NCBI RefSeq assembly: GCF_026013645.1
Contig: NZ_CP110224.1
Coordinates: forward strand, 2,914,001 to 2,978,000
Reading direction: 5' to 3'
Source: Virgibacillus natechei
Lineage (GTDB): Bacteria > Bacillota > Bacilli > Bacillales > Amphibacillaceae
DNA length: 64,000 nt
A program made the translations under genes and the position numbers. Below are positions 53,456 to 61,753 of the stretch, one piece after another; the first letter of the stretch is position 1, and each line of letters begins with the position of its first letter. The notes under the pieces are model-generated. The model made no database searches. It was not told where the DNA came from and saw only the letters and a list, made by a program, of their open reading frames with translations.

Positions 53456-54511
53456 ATGATTGAGTTAAAAAATATAAACAAGAGCTTTGGAGTTGGAAAA
53501 ACAGAAATTGAAGCAGTAAAAAATATAAATATTCATGTAGGAAAAGGGGAAATTTTTGGAGTGATTGGCTTTAGTGGAGCAGGAAAAAGCACGTTGCTCC
53601 GGATGGTCAACCTTCTTGAAAAGCCAACTAGTGGCGAGGTAAATATTAATGGTAAAAATCTTTTAAGATTAAATGAAAAGGAATTGGGAAACACGAGGAA
53701 AAAGATTGGTATCATCTTTCAACAGTTTAACCTACTTTCTTCTTATAATGTGTTTGATAACGTAGCCGAAATTCTTCGTATGAATCGCGTGCCGAAGAAG
53801 GAAATACAACAAAAAGTGGAAGAGTTACTTGCTCTTGTCGGATTAGATGATAAATCAAAGCAATACCCTGCCCAATTATCTGGTGGACAAAAACAACGAG
53901 TTGGTATCGCTCGAGCTTTAGCGATGGACCCGGAAATCCTATTATGTGATGAAGCAACTTCTGCTTTGGATCCGCAAACGACTGATTCGATTCTAGAATT
54001 GTTATTAAGTATTAATAAAAAGCTAGGTTTAACTATCGTTCTTATAACACATGAAATGGAGGTCATCAAAAAAACGTGTGATCGTGTGGCTGTTATGGAT
54101 AAAGGGGAAGTGATTGAGCAAGGATCTGTTCTTGATATTTTTAGCCATCCTCAACAAGTAACCACGAAAAACTTTTTGCGGAATCTGTATGACGATACGA
54201 TCACTGAAGAAATGATGGAGAATTTACAGGGATTTGGTCATTCCTATATTTTACGTTTAGCTTTCCGAGGCGATTCAGCTTTAGATCCTGTCCTTCATGT
54301 CATTTCATCTAAGTATTCAGTCGTCACAAATATTGTACATGGTTCAATTAATTATTTAAAAGGGATTCCATTAGGGATTTTAATGGTTCATATTTCTGGG
54401 GATTATGACCAGATGAAGCAAGCAATAACTTATTTAAACGACACGGTATACCATGCCGAAGTAAGTTTGGAAATTAATCAAAATCAAAAACGTGAGGGGG
54501 TATTACAATGA
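53456..54511 (+). CDS. metN: Methionine ABC transporter ATPase
   Basis: 351 residues. Walker A GFSGAGKSTLLRMVN, Q-loop FQQFNLL, ABC signature LSGGQKQRVGIARALA, Walker B ILLCDEATSALD and H-loop ITHEM. A C-terminal NIL/ACT-like regulatory domain (~residues 265-345) is present, as in MetN, where methionine binding inhibits transport. The start follows the metQ stop without a gap, with SD GAGGAGGGG inside metQ. It overlaps metI by 4 bp. Confidence 0.96.
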   Translation: MIELKNINKSFGVGKTEIEAVKNINIHVGKGEIFGVIGFSGAGKSTLLRMVNLLEKPTSGEVNINGKNLLRLNEKELGNTRKKIGIIFQQFNLLSSYNVFDNVAEILRMNRVPKKEIQQKVEELLALVGLDDKSKQYPAQLSGGQKQRVGIARALAMDPEILLCDEATSALDPQTTDSILELLLSINKKLGLTIVLITHEMEVIKKTCDRVAVMDKGEVIEQGSVLDIFSHPQQVTTKNFLRNLYDDTITEEMMENLQGFGHSYILRLAFRGDSALDPVLHVISSKYSVVTNIVHGSINYLKGIPLGILMVHISGDYDQMKQAITYLNDTVYHAEVSLEINQNQKREGVLQ

Positions 54512-55173
54512 TGAATCGATCGGATGAACTGATCACGTTATTTTCGTTGTCTTTATATGAAACAACCCTAATGGTAATCATTCCACTTGTTATTGCAACA
54601 ATTATTGGTATACCGTTAGGCGTTCTACTTGTCATAACAAGGCCTAATCACCTTAGTCCAAACAAATGGTTGTTTCATATTTTAAATACAATTATTAATA
54701 TCATTCGGTCGGTTCCATTTATTATCCTAATGCTAGCTATTATTCCATTTACCGAATTGATTGTAGGCACATCCATCGGAATTCAGGGAGCAATTGTCCC
54801 TCTTATTGTTTACATCGCTCCATATATTGCTAGACTTATTGAAACAACGCTACTTGAAGTAGATCATGGTATTATTGAAGCTTATCGGGGGATGGGCGCT
54901 TCCCGTACACAAATTGTCACTCGTATAATCATAAGAGAAGCACGACCTGGAATTTTACTTTGTATGACAATTGCCCTCATTGGTTTAATTGGTGCTACAG
55001 CCATGGCAGGGGTAATTGGAGCAGGAGGACTCGGTGACCTAGCTCTTAGGTATGGCTATCAACAATGGGATTTACCCGTCATGTTCGGTACAGTTATCAT
55101 TTTAATTGTACTCGTTCAAATTGTTCAAACCCTTGGAAATTATGCTGCAAAGAAAATGAAGAAAACGGCATAA
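54508..55173 (+). CDS. metI: Methionine ABC transporter permease
   Basis: 221 residues with five TM helices. The EAA-type cytoplasmic loop reads EAYRGMGASRTQIVTRIII, and AGVIGAGGLGDLALRYGYQQ is the MetI-like end. It forms the membrane channel with MetN. It overlaps metN by ATGA and so is translationally coupled. The last gene of the operon. Confidence 0.95.
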   Translation: MMNRSDELITLFSLSLYETTLMVIIPLVIATIIGIPLGVLLVITRPNHLSPNKWLFHILNTIINIIRSVPFIILMLAIIPFTELIVGTSIGIQGAIVPLIVYIAPYIARLIETTLLEVDHGIIEAYRGMGASRTQIVTRIIIREARPGILLCMTIALIGLIGATAMAGVIGAGGLGDLALRYGYQQWDLPVMFGTVIILIVLVQIVQTLGNYAAKKMKKTA

Positions 55174-55314
55174 TTAAAACTTCATTCAGTGGGAGTGAAT
55201 GCAGCTTTGTATGTACAGCCGGTTAAAGCAAAAGGGGTATACGATAAGTAGAAAATCATATCCTAAAAAAACCGAATGGTATTCAGTTTAAGGGCGCAGA
55301 TCATATTGTACGTA

Positions 55315-55359
55315 GGAATCACTCTAATGCTTGGCTAGGCCATAGAGTGGTTCCTTTTT
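55315..55359 (+). terminator. Terminator of metQNI
   Basis: GGAATCACTCTA pairs with TAGAGTGGTTCC (one G-T), followed by TTTTTG; about 140 bp past metI. Confidence 0.85.
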
Positions 55360-55381
55360 GTACGTTTATATCTTTTAAGTG

Positions 55382-55520
55382 CTAAACAAAGGCTGGCTTC
55401 AGCGATTTCCTCAGCCTGTCCAGCGCAACATATGCGGTATTATTTGGTTGAGGGCGGAACCCGCTTACAGAAGAAATATTAACAATAGACCCACCACCAC
55501 CTTGCTCAATCAGGATAAGG
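55382..55520 (-). pseudogene. Relic of a short-chain dehydrogenase
   Basis: The minus-strand frame reads LIEQGGGGSIVNISSVSGFR then PQPNNTAYVALDRLRKSL and a TAG. The GGSIVNISS segment is the SDR strand carrying the catalytic serine, and TAYVA stands where YxxSK should follow. The Rossmann half upstream and the YxxxK region are gone, so it is a fragment. Confidence 0.6.
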
Positions 55521-55548
55521 TACCTGCTCTGCGTCCTCGGTCTAAACC

Positions 55549-56772
55549 TTACTCCTCTGTCAATTTCTTCGCTGCTTCATATAATACCGTAGCACCACGG
55601 GCTAAATCTTCTGTACTTGTGAATTCGTCTGGGGAATGGCTGATCCCATCTTTACTTGGCACCAAAATTAGTCCCACATCCGTAACATCGGACAGGACCA
55701 TTGCATCGTGGCCAGCCCCACTTTTCATCGTAGAATGAGGAACATCCAAATCATCACTTACTTCTGCAAGCAAGGAACGAATAGCTGGATTTAAGGCTTT
55801 TGGCTCGATATATAATGATTGTTCTACGGACGTTTGAATACCATTTCCATTATAGGAAGCGACTAATTCTTTCACCTTATTAACCACGTTCAAGACCTTT
55901 TCCGCCTTACCCGAACGAATATCTACTGTGAAGTAAACGTTATCTGGTATAACATTCGCACCATTTGGCGAAACTTGAACGCGACCGACCGTTGTAACCG
56001 TACCATCGCCTTCATCGATTGCAAATTGCGGAAGCTTCGAAATGATAGTGGTAGCCGTAATCAATGCATCTGAGCGGCGATCCATTGGCGTTGTTCCTGC
56101 ATGACCAGCGATCCCTTTTATTGTGACTTCCAATTGGGTCAATCCCACAATCGATTGTACAACCCCAATTGGTACGTTACTTTCTTCTAAAAGAGGCCCT
56201 TGTTCAATGTGCATTTCCAAAAATGCCTTCATTGTCGAAGGATCACGGTAGACAGGTTTGGAAGCATCCAATCCAGCATTCGACATTGCTTCGGTTACAG
56301 AAATGCCATCACGATCCTTTTGATTTTTAAAATCCGCTTCATCAATCGAACCGACAATTCCTCTAGACCCCATAAGGCCACTGAAACGAGAACTTTCTTC
56401 TTCAATCATCGCAATGATTTCCAGTGGATATTTCGGTGTTATGTTATTTTCCTTAAATAATGCCGCTACTTCCAGACCTACAACAACACCGGCCGTCCCA
56501 TCATAAGCCCCACCATTTGGCACACTATCAAAGTGGGATCCAACAATAACACTTGGCCCATCTTTTAAGGTTCCTTCTAATTTTCCAAAGATATTTCCTA
56601 TCCCATCTTCTCGAACAAATAGACCATATTCTTCCATTTGTTCTTTTATATACTCGCGAGCTTGTAAATCTTCTTTGCTATACGTAAGCCTTGTCACGCC
56701 GTTTCCAGGTGTCGCTGTAAATGCACGAAGATCTTGAATATGGTTTTCGATACGCTTTTTGCTCATTGACAT
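55549..56772 (-). CDS. M20-family N-carbamoyl-L-amino-acid hydrolase / allantoate amidohydrolase
   Basis: 407 residues. Zinc-site motifs: VGSHFDSVPNGGAYDGTAGV (His and Asp), MIEEESSRFSGLMGSRGIVG (Glu pair), LEMHIEQGP (His) and the C-terminal MKSGAGHDAM. This is the hydantoinase/carbamoylase branch, which frees amino acids from N-carbamoyl derivatives or degrades allantoate/ureidoglycolate. It follows the membrane transporter gene by 47 bp in one operon, so transporter and enzyme may share a substrate pathway. SD GGAGG is ten bases before ATG 56772. Confidence 0.9.
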   Translation of the reverse strand: MSMSKKRIENHIQDLRAFTATPGNGVTRLTYSKEDLQAREYIKEQMEEYGLFVREDGIGNIFGKLEGTLKDGPSVIVGSHFDSVPNGGAYDGTAGVVVGLEVAALFKENNITPKYPLEIIAMIEEESSRFSGLMGSRGIVGSIDEADFKNQKDRDGISVTEAMSNAGLDASKPVYRDPSTMKAFLEMHIEQGPLLEESNVPIGVVQSIVGLTQLEVTIKGIAGHAGTTPMDRRSDALITATTIISKLPQFAIDEGDGTVTTVGRVQVSPNGANVIPDNVYFTVDIRSGKAEKVLNVVNKVKELVASYNGNGIQTSVEQSLYIEPKALNPAIRSLLAEVSDDLDVPHSTMKSGAGHDAMVLSDVTDVGLILVPSKDGISHSPDEFTSTEDLARGATVLYEAAKKLTEE

Positions 56773-56819
56773 TCTATTCTAACCTCCATTTAAATTTTGT
56801 TTTTTCTCTAAAGACCACC

Positions 56820-58013
56820 TTACAAGAACTCAACAAGCACCCCTGCTAGGACAACCGAAACAATTGTTACAGTGACGAATCCACCGACCAACATTGGTGG
56901 CAACATATGGCTGGTCAGGATTTCCCTTTCTTCCTCATCATCAGATAATGAATGAATGACTTCATTGGTAATAATATAGTCAGCTGGGAATCCGTACAAG
57001 GCTGTTAACGATACTGCAAATGCCATTTCCTTACTTACTTTTAGTATTTTTCCGGCAATAAATGAAAAAACATACATACCAGCTACACCAAGTACAATGC
57101 TTCCGATGAGAATAAAGATGATATCCATCATCATACTTGGTGTTGCATTTTTTAGCCCATCAAGAATATACAACATCAGTACAAGCATAGCTAAACCGAA
57201 ACCATTTGCTTTTTGTAATACTTGCTTTTCTAGAAAACCAACATGTGCTGCAACAACCCCAAATATCAAACAGAGTACAAGTGGACTGATGGATACAACA
57301 GGTTCCAATAGAGTTGATACAAGATAGGCTAAATAACTAACAACTGCCAACCGAAAGAATTTAAAGTAACTAGTATTGTATTTTCCCGGTAAATTTTTGA
57401 AAAGCTTTAGCTCTGTTTCTTCTGGCTCTACCGTTTCTGCAGTTGCTGCCATTTCCTTCTTAGCTAAATTCCCATTACGATATAACCCAAGAAGTCGCTT
57501 CCCTTCTTTCTTTAACATTAATGATGTTAACGGATAGCCTGCAAAACCTTGCATCACGTACACAACAATAGCAAACACGGACAAGCTCACAAGCCCTGCA
57601 TCTGCTGCACCTTCTGACATAATTAATGCAGAAACCAACCCACCAACCAATGGCGGAATTGCTACAATTACCGTTTCAATTCCAAACAATAGTGTTCCAA
57701 TACTTAATAGAATAACGATAGCACCTAATATTCCAGAAAGTGCAATAACGACCGTTTTCCATTGCTGTTTCAATTCATCTAAAGACAGCAATGTTCCCAT
57801 ATTCGTGATTAATAAATACATCATCATTGTCGCTACAACGGGCGGTACCCCTGCAGTAGCAACGATTTCTGTGGGGAAGAACGTCCAGTAACCCAATAGA
57901 AATAGAATCGCCGCAATAAAGATGGATGGCACCCAAGCTTTCGTCCTTACAGCGATAAAATCTCCTATAAATAGAATAAAAACAATAATAACTAATGCTA
58001 GCATTTGTGACAT
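56820..58013 (-). CDS. Integral membrane protein, probable transporter, operon with amidohydrolase
   Basis: 397 residues with about ten to twelve TM helices and a charged cytoplasmic linker in the middle (residues ~175-205). The halves look like inverted repeats, as in GltS-like or bile-acid-type carriers. Segments IPPLVGGLVSALIMSEGAAD and ALYGFPADYIITNEVIHSLS could hold substrate or ion sites. I do not recognise a named family with certainty. Coupling with an M20 amidohydrolase suggests uptake of its substrate. Confidence 0.7.
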   Translation of the reverse strand: MSQMLALVIIVFILFIGDFIAVRTKAWVPSIFIAAILFLLGYWTFFPTEIVATAGVPPVVATMMMYLLITNMGTLLSLDELKQQWKTVVIALSGILGAIVILLSIGTLLFGIETVIVAIPPLVGGLVSALIMSEGAADAGLVSLSVFAIVVYVMQGFAGYPLTSLMLKKEGKRLLGLYRNGNLAKKEMAATAETVEPEETELKLFKNLPGKYNTSYFKFFRLAVVSYLAYLVSTLLEPVVSISPLVLCLIFGVVAAHVGFLEKQVLQKANGFGLAMLVLMLYILDGLKNATPSMMMDIIFILIGSIVLGVAGMYVFSFIAGKILKVSKEMAFAVSLTALYGFPADYIITNEVIHSLSDDEEEREILTSHMLPPMLVGGFVTVTIVSVVLAGVLVEFL

Positions 58014-58386
58014 ATGATCCCCACCATTTCCCTCTCTAATTAATACAACATATTATAGCAACTAAGCTCTTTAATTGAAAGAACATTTTCATTCTATTAA
58101 ATTAAATGTAATTTTAATTATTGTATTATTCGTTTCACTTGAAAAAGGGGGATTTATACGTTTGTTATCTCCTCGTTCGACAATGTAATGCGTTGCTACT
58201 AGCAGTTCCTGGATGCACTTGGGAGAATCGTTTTTAAAAGGGAATTACAGTTCTGTTTATTGGAACAAAAAACACCTACCAGTCTCGGTAAGTGCATGTA
58301 CTTGGGTTTGCAGTTTAATTTTCCATTCTAGCTTTTTGATATTTGTTCTTCTTCATCTAAAATGCATTGATCTCTCCCCAGATAGT
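58014..58386. other. 373-bp intergenic stretch, promoter of transporter operon
   Basis: Very AT-rich DNA beyond the transporter start (58020-58140), consistent with a promoter. No RNA motif was recognised. A 60-codon plus-strand frame at 58213-58395 has no ribosome binding site and no family likeness. Confidence 0.5.
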
Positions 58387-59238
58387 TTACCCTGAATAAC
58401 CATTCACAAAAAACGCTATTGTTTCGACTTCCATTTCGTTTAATTCCCTTCTCAAATACTTGGACAGTTCTGCAGCTATCGACTTGTAGTCCCCGTTATA
58501 TTTTTCTGTAAAGTAACCTATCTTTTTTAACAATTGGAGAAAAGCTTGGAATTCCGACTTGTTTAACGGTTCGTTGTGATGAGACAGGAAAACAATTTCC
58601 GCATCGTATTCTTCCATTCGCTCAATAAGTTTGAGCGTTATGTCAATCGTATAATTCCATTTGTCAGCGTAAAGATTTGCATACAGACAATCTCCCAGAA
58701 AAAGTACTTTCTCCTCTGGAATATAGATGATACTAGAATCATTTGAGTGATCGCCACCTACATGTTCGATGACACAGGTAAGTCCGCCTAAATTCAACTT
58801 CATTCGCGTTTCAAATTGGATATCCGGATCTAGCAAGGTAATATCCCGATCATTTCCCAACTCCTTCTTGATGGCATCTGCACAAAACGGAATTTCTAAG
58901 CCTGCTTTCACACGTTGATCTAGCGGGCCATCTTCCCATGACAATTCCTGTAATTGTTTAATTCCGTTATACGTCATCTTGTTGGAAATAATTGGAATTT
59001 TCATTTCACTCATGCCAAATACATGATCCCAGTGCCAATGCGTCAACACGAGCCAGTTCCCCTTAACAGACCGCTCCTCCAGTTGATCAAGAAACAATTT
59101 TGCATGACTGGAAGAATTTCCAGCATCAATGAGTACTGTTTTTTCGTCACCTACAACCGCCCCCAGAATAGGACGATCCGTTTCCTGGTATGGTGGTAAA
59201 TAATATATCCGGTTAGAAATTTGTTTTAATTACTGCAT
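58387..59238 (-). pseudogene. Metallo-beta-lactamase-fold hydrolase with stop at codon 3
   Basis: The frame encodes a complete MBL fold: ISNRIYYLPPYQETDRPILG and TVLIDAGNSSSHAKLFLDQL, then the metal motif LTHWHWDHVFG (HxHxDH), GGDHSNDSS and FLGDCLYANLY. The natural start appears to be ATG 59236-59238 (AGGGG seven bases upstream), but codon 3 is TAA, where CAA would restore the ORF. Starting at TTG 59097 instead would lose the first ~47 residues including core strands. It is thus probably silenced by one C-to-T change, or weakly translated from a non-standard start. Confidence 0.7.
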
Positions 59239-59508
59239 ACCTATTCCCCTGACTAGATTTATTTTAAGGCTGAACCCATATTAAAAATATGTTTATCTAA
59301 AGACTTCCTCCATAAGACTATTATAATTCGTCGTTGATTTATTTAAAATCCCTTAAGGATATCAAAATTTTATTGGCCATATCCTTCTTGAAGGGGCGTA
59401 TTGATTGTTTTATAAAATGCTTTTGATATAGAAGTACTAGCTTCAATAGTAACAAAATAATCAAGACCTGCGTTATTTCCCTTCACATTATCTCCTACCA
59501 AACCCTCA

Positions 59509-59548
59509 TTCGACAAAAATCACCAAATACCGGGAAGTGACAGGCACC
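59509..59548 (+). repeat. Long (40-bp) copy 15 of the GGCACC/TTCGAC family
   Basis: TTCGACAAAAATCACCAAAT followed by ACCGGGAAGTGACAGGCACC, 118 bp upstream of the amidase gene. The remainder of 59239-59665 is AT-rich without a gene. Confidence 0.93.
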
Positions 59549-59665
59549 TCCAGATATGACAAACATGGATTTGTTGAGAATTGGAGATGTTTGTCCAAAT
59601 CAATTTCGGTTTGTTTCATATCATATTAACGTATTAGAGATTTAATAGATATGGAGGAAACATGA

Positions 59666-60466
59666 ATGAAACTTTATCTAGATCCTGGACACGGTGGTTC
59701 AGACCCAGGAGCACAAGGCAATGGAATCAATGAAAAGGATATCGTTTTAGATATTGCGCGTCACTTACGGGATATTCTATCTAGTGATTATAAAAATGTT
59801 GACGTGATGATGAGTCGTTCAAATGATAGAACGAAAGGCCTGCAGGAGCGAACGAATGAGGCTAACTCATGGGGTGCAGATTATTATTTGTCCATTCATT
59901 GTAATGCCTTTAATGGCTCTGCCCAAGGATATGAAGATTATATTCACAGCAGCCTATCTGATTCTTCTCAGACCGCAGCTTATCAGGATATAATGCATGA
60001 TGAAATTACCAACGTAAATGAATTAAGGAACCGTGGCCAGAAAAAAGCAAATTTCCATGTATTACGGGAAACAGCGATGTCAGCACTTTTAACAGAGAAT
60101 GGCTTTATTGATAACGAGCATGATGCAGCATTGTTAAAAAGCCCATCATGGCGCCGGGAAGTTGCTCAAGGTCATGTGAATGGCTTAGCAAGAGCATTTA
60201 ATCTGGAGCGCAAACAAGATGACCCCAGCACTATTTTTAGGATCATCGCCGGTTCTTTTGAGGCAAGAGCCAACGCAAATGAACGCGTAGCTTTCCTGAG
60301 CTCAGAGGGTATCGACGCTTTTGTTGATTCCATTACTATTTCCGGTAAGCTATGGCATCGAGTGCAGGCAGGTGCCTTCTCAACTCGTGAAAACGCTGAA
60401 AATCACCTGAATACAGTTAAAAATGCTGGAATAGAAGACGCTTATATTGTAAGTGAAAGCAGTTAA
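59666..60466 (+). CDS. cwlC: N-acetylmuramoyl-L-alanine amidase with SPOR domain, CwlC-like
   Basis: 266 residues. Amidase_3 domain (1-~180): KLYLDPGHGGSDPGAQGNGI (zinc His), the second ligand Glu in GINEKDIVLDIA, YLSIHCNAFNG (His) and ALLTENGFIDN (Glu). SPOR repeat domain (~190-266): FRIIAGSFEARANANERVAF and HRVQAGAFSTRENAENHL. It has no signal peptide, like B. subtilis CwlC (255 residues), which acts from inside the mother cell to lyse it at the end of sporulation. GGAGG eight bases before ATG 59666. A prophage origin is possible but no phage genes are near. Confidence 0.9.
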   Translation: MKLYLDPGHGGSDPGAQGNGINEKDIVLDIARHLRDILSSDYKNVDVMMSRSNDRTKGLQERTNEANSWGADYYLSIHCNAFNGSAQGYEDYIHSSLSDSSQTAAYQDIMHDEITNVNELRNRGQKKANFHVLRETAMSALLTENGFIDNEHDAALLKSPSWRREVAQGHVNGLARAFNLERKQDDPSTIFRIIAGSFEARANANERVAFLSSEGIDAFVDSITISGKLWHRVQAGAFSTRENAENHLNTVKNAGIEDAYIVSESS

Positions 60467-60580
60467 TAGGTGACAGTCCTTGCCTGAATGTTGTTATTGG
60501 GAAGAAGGCGACTGAGTGCGTAAGAAGTTTGAAATAGTAACTTCGGGAACAGTTACAGTGAATCCTTCCTGGACATCTAT

Positions 60581-60613
60581 ACGTGGCCTATTTTTAGGTC
60601 ACGTTATTTTTAC
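60581..60613 (+). terminator. Terminator behind the amidase gene
   Basis: ACGTGGCCTA pairs with TAGGTCACGT (one wobble), then TATTTTTAC. Confidence 0.78.
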
Positions 60614-61084
60614 TTTAGGGTTGGTTAGACTGGTCATCAATAAGCAAAAGCAAGTGCAAGCTATTAAAGCCATTGCTGTGCTATGATAATTTCCCCATCA
60701 TGCTTTTAAAATCTTTAGTCATAGAACTGGGCAATGGAGGTAATTTAAACTGTGTATTTTATGTACCAGCAACCTTTAACTGTATTCTTTTTAGGTCAAA
60801 AACATCTATCCTCTTATTTGGTATGTCGAGGCTCAATCCCTTCAACCGCAGTTTACGGCTCACTAGCTAACTGTTTACACTTAAAGATAAAATTTACCCT
60901 CTATCCTCCAAAAATCGCTACGAGTGAGCGGCTAACTCTCGCTCAACGAAAACCCCACCCGCTATATGTTACGACCTAAGCTTGGTCGCTCTGACAGGCA
61001 ACCCCTGGATCATTGACTATTCTGTTAAAAAATGGTACTTTATACCCTGGCAATAATTATCATAAAAGAAAGGTGGGAACTACG
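60614..61084. other. ~470-bp intergenic stretch without a convincing gene
   Basis: Contains two overlapping plus-strand frames (60673-60870 and 60752-60979) lacking ribosome binding sites and family resemblance. They may be remnants. The last ~60 bp hold the promoter and the SD (AAAGGTGGG) of the lipoprotein genes. Confidence 0.45.
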
Positions 61085-61753
61085 ATGAGTAGGAATAAGG
61101 TATTACTTTTAGGTCTTATGACTTTATTACTTTTATTAACAGCTTGCGGTAATATGACGTTAGAGCTTGATAATGACGGATCGGGCCAAGTTCATATGGA
61201 AATTCCTAACACTGGAATGATTTCAGCAGGAGAAATTGAAAATGGATTAGAAAGACAGTTTAGTGATGAGGAATCTGTGGGAGATTTATCTATTAATGAA
61301 AATGAAGAGATGATTGAAGCCAGTTTTCAATTTGAGGATGTTAGCAGTGTAGATTCTAATGCTTATCTGATTCCAGTAGCTGACTATGTTATTTCGGATG
61401 ATTCTCGTTTAGAATCGCTTGAAATGATTGAGGAAGATGTCGAATTCAATGAAGATAGCTCAGGAATTTTAGTAAGAATCCCGGGTGGTTTGAATGACTT
61501 TAATCAAGCAAGGGTACTCTTGCCGGGAGATGTCGCTGCACATTCTGAAGGTGTTAAAATCATAGAAGAAGACACGATTGAGGTGTCCTCCAGTGGTGAT
61601 GTTTATGTTGTTTATGATCCCAATGCAGGTATAGGAGCATTAGCATGGGGATTAATTATTATCATCCCTGTTTCTGGTGCTATTTTCTACTATATGCGTA
61701 AGAAAAATAGTGAGAGTTCTAAGGTAGAGGAAGAAGGTGCTACTCATGCGTAA
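61085..61753 (+). CDS. Lipoprotein with C-terminal membrane anchor
   Basis: 222 residues from ATG 61085 (AAAGGTGGGAACTACG upstream); the in-frame ORF from 61013 is not supported. Signal peptide KVLLLGLMTLLLLLTAC with lipobox LTAC. The beta-rich acidic ectodomain starts with MTLELDNDGSGQVHMEIPNT. A second TM is at GIGALAWGLIIIIPVSGAIF, followed by a short charged cytoplasmic tail. The family is unknown; the opening resembles DUF-type lipoproteins with a (D/N)xDGSG repeat start. It overlaps the next lipoprotein gene by 8 bp. Confidence 0.8.
   Translation: MSRNKVLLLGLMTLLLLLTACGNMTLELDNDGSGQVHMEIPNTGMISAGEIENGLERQFSDEESVGDLSINENEEMIEASFQFEDVSSVDSNAYLIPVADYVISDDSRLESLEMIEEDVEFNEDSSGILVRIPGGLNDFNQARVLLPGDVAAHSEGVKIIEEDTIEVSSSGDVYVVYDPNAGIGALAWGLIIIIPVSGAIFYYMRKKNSESSKVEEEGATHA

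Noticed and set aside
58213-58395. Plus-strand 60-codon ORF
   Set aside because: No translation signal, overlaps the 3' end of the MBL-fold gene.
60673-60979. Two overlapping plus-strand ORFs
   Set aside because: Overlap in different frames, lack SD sequences and resemble no family; possibly debris.
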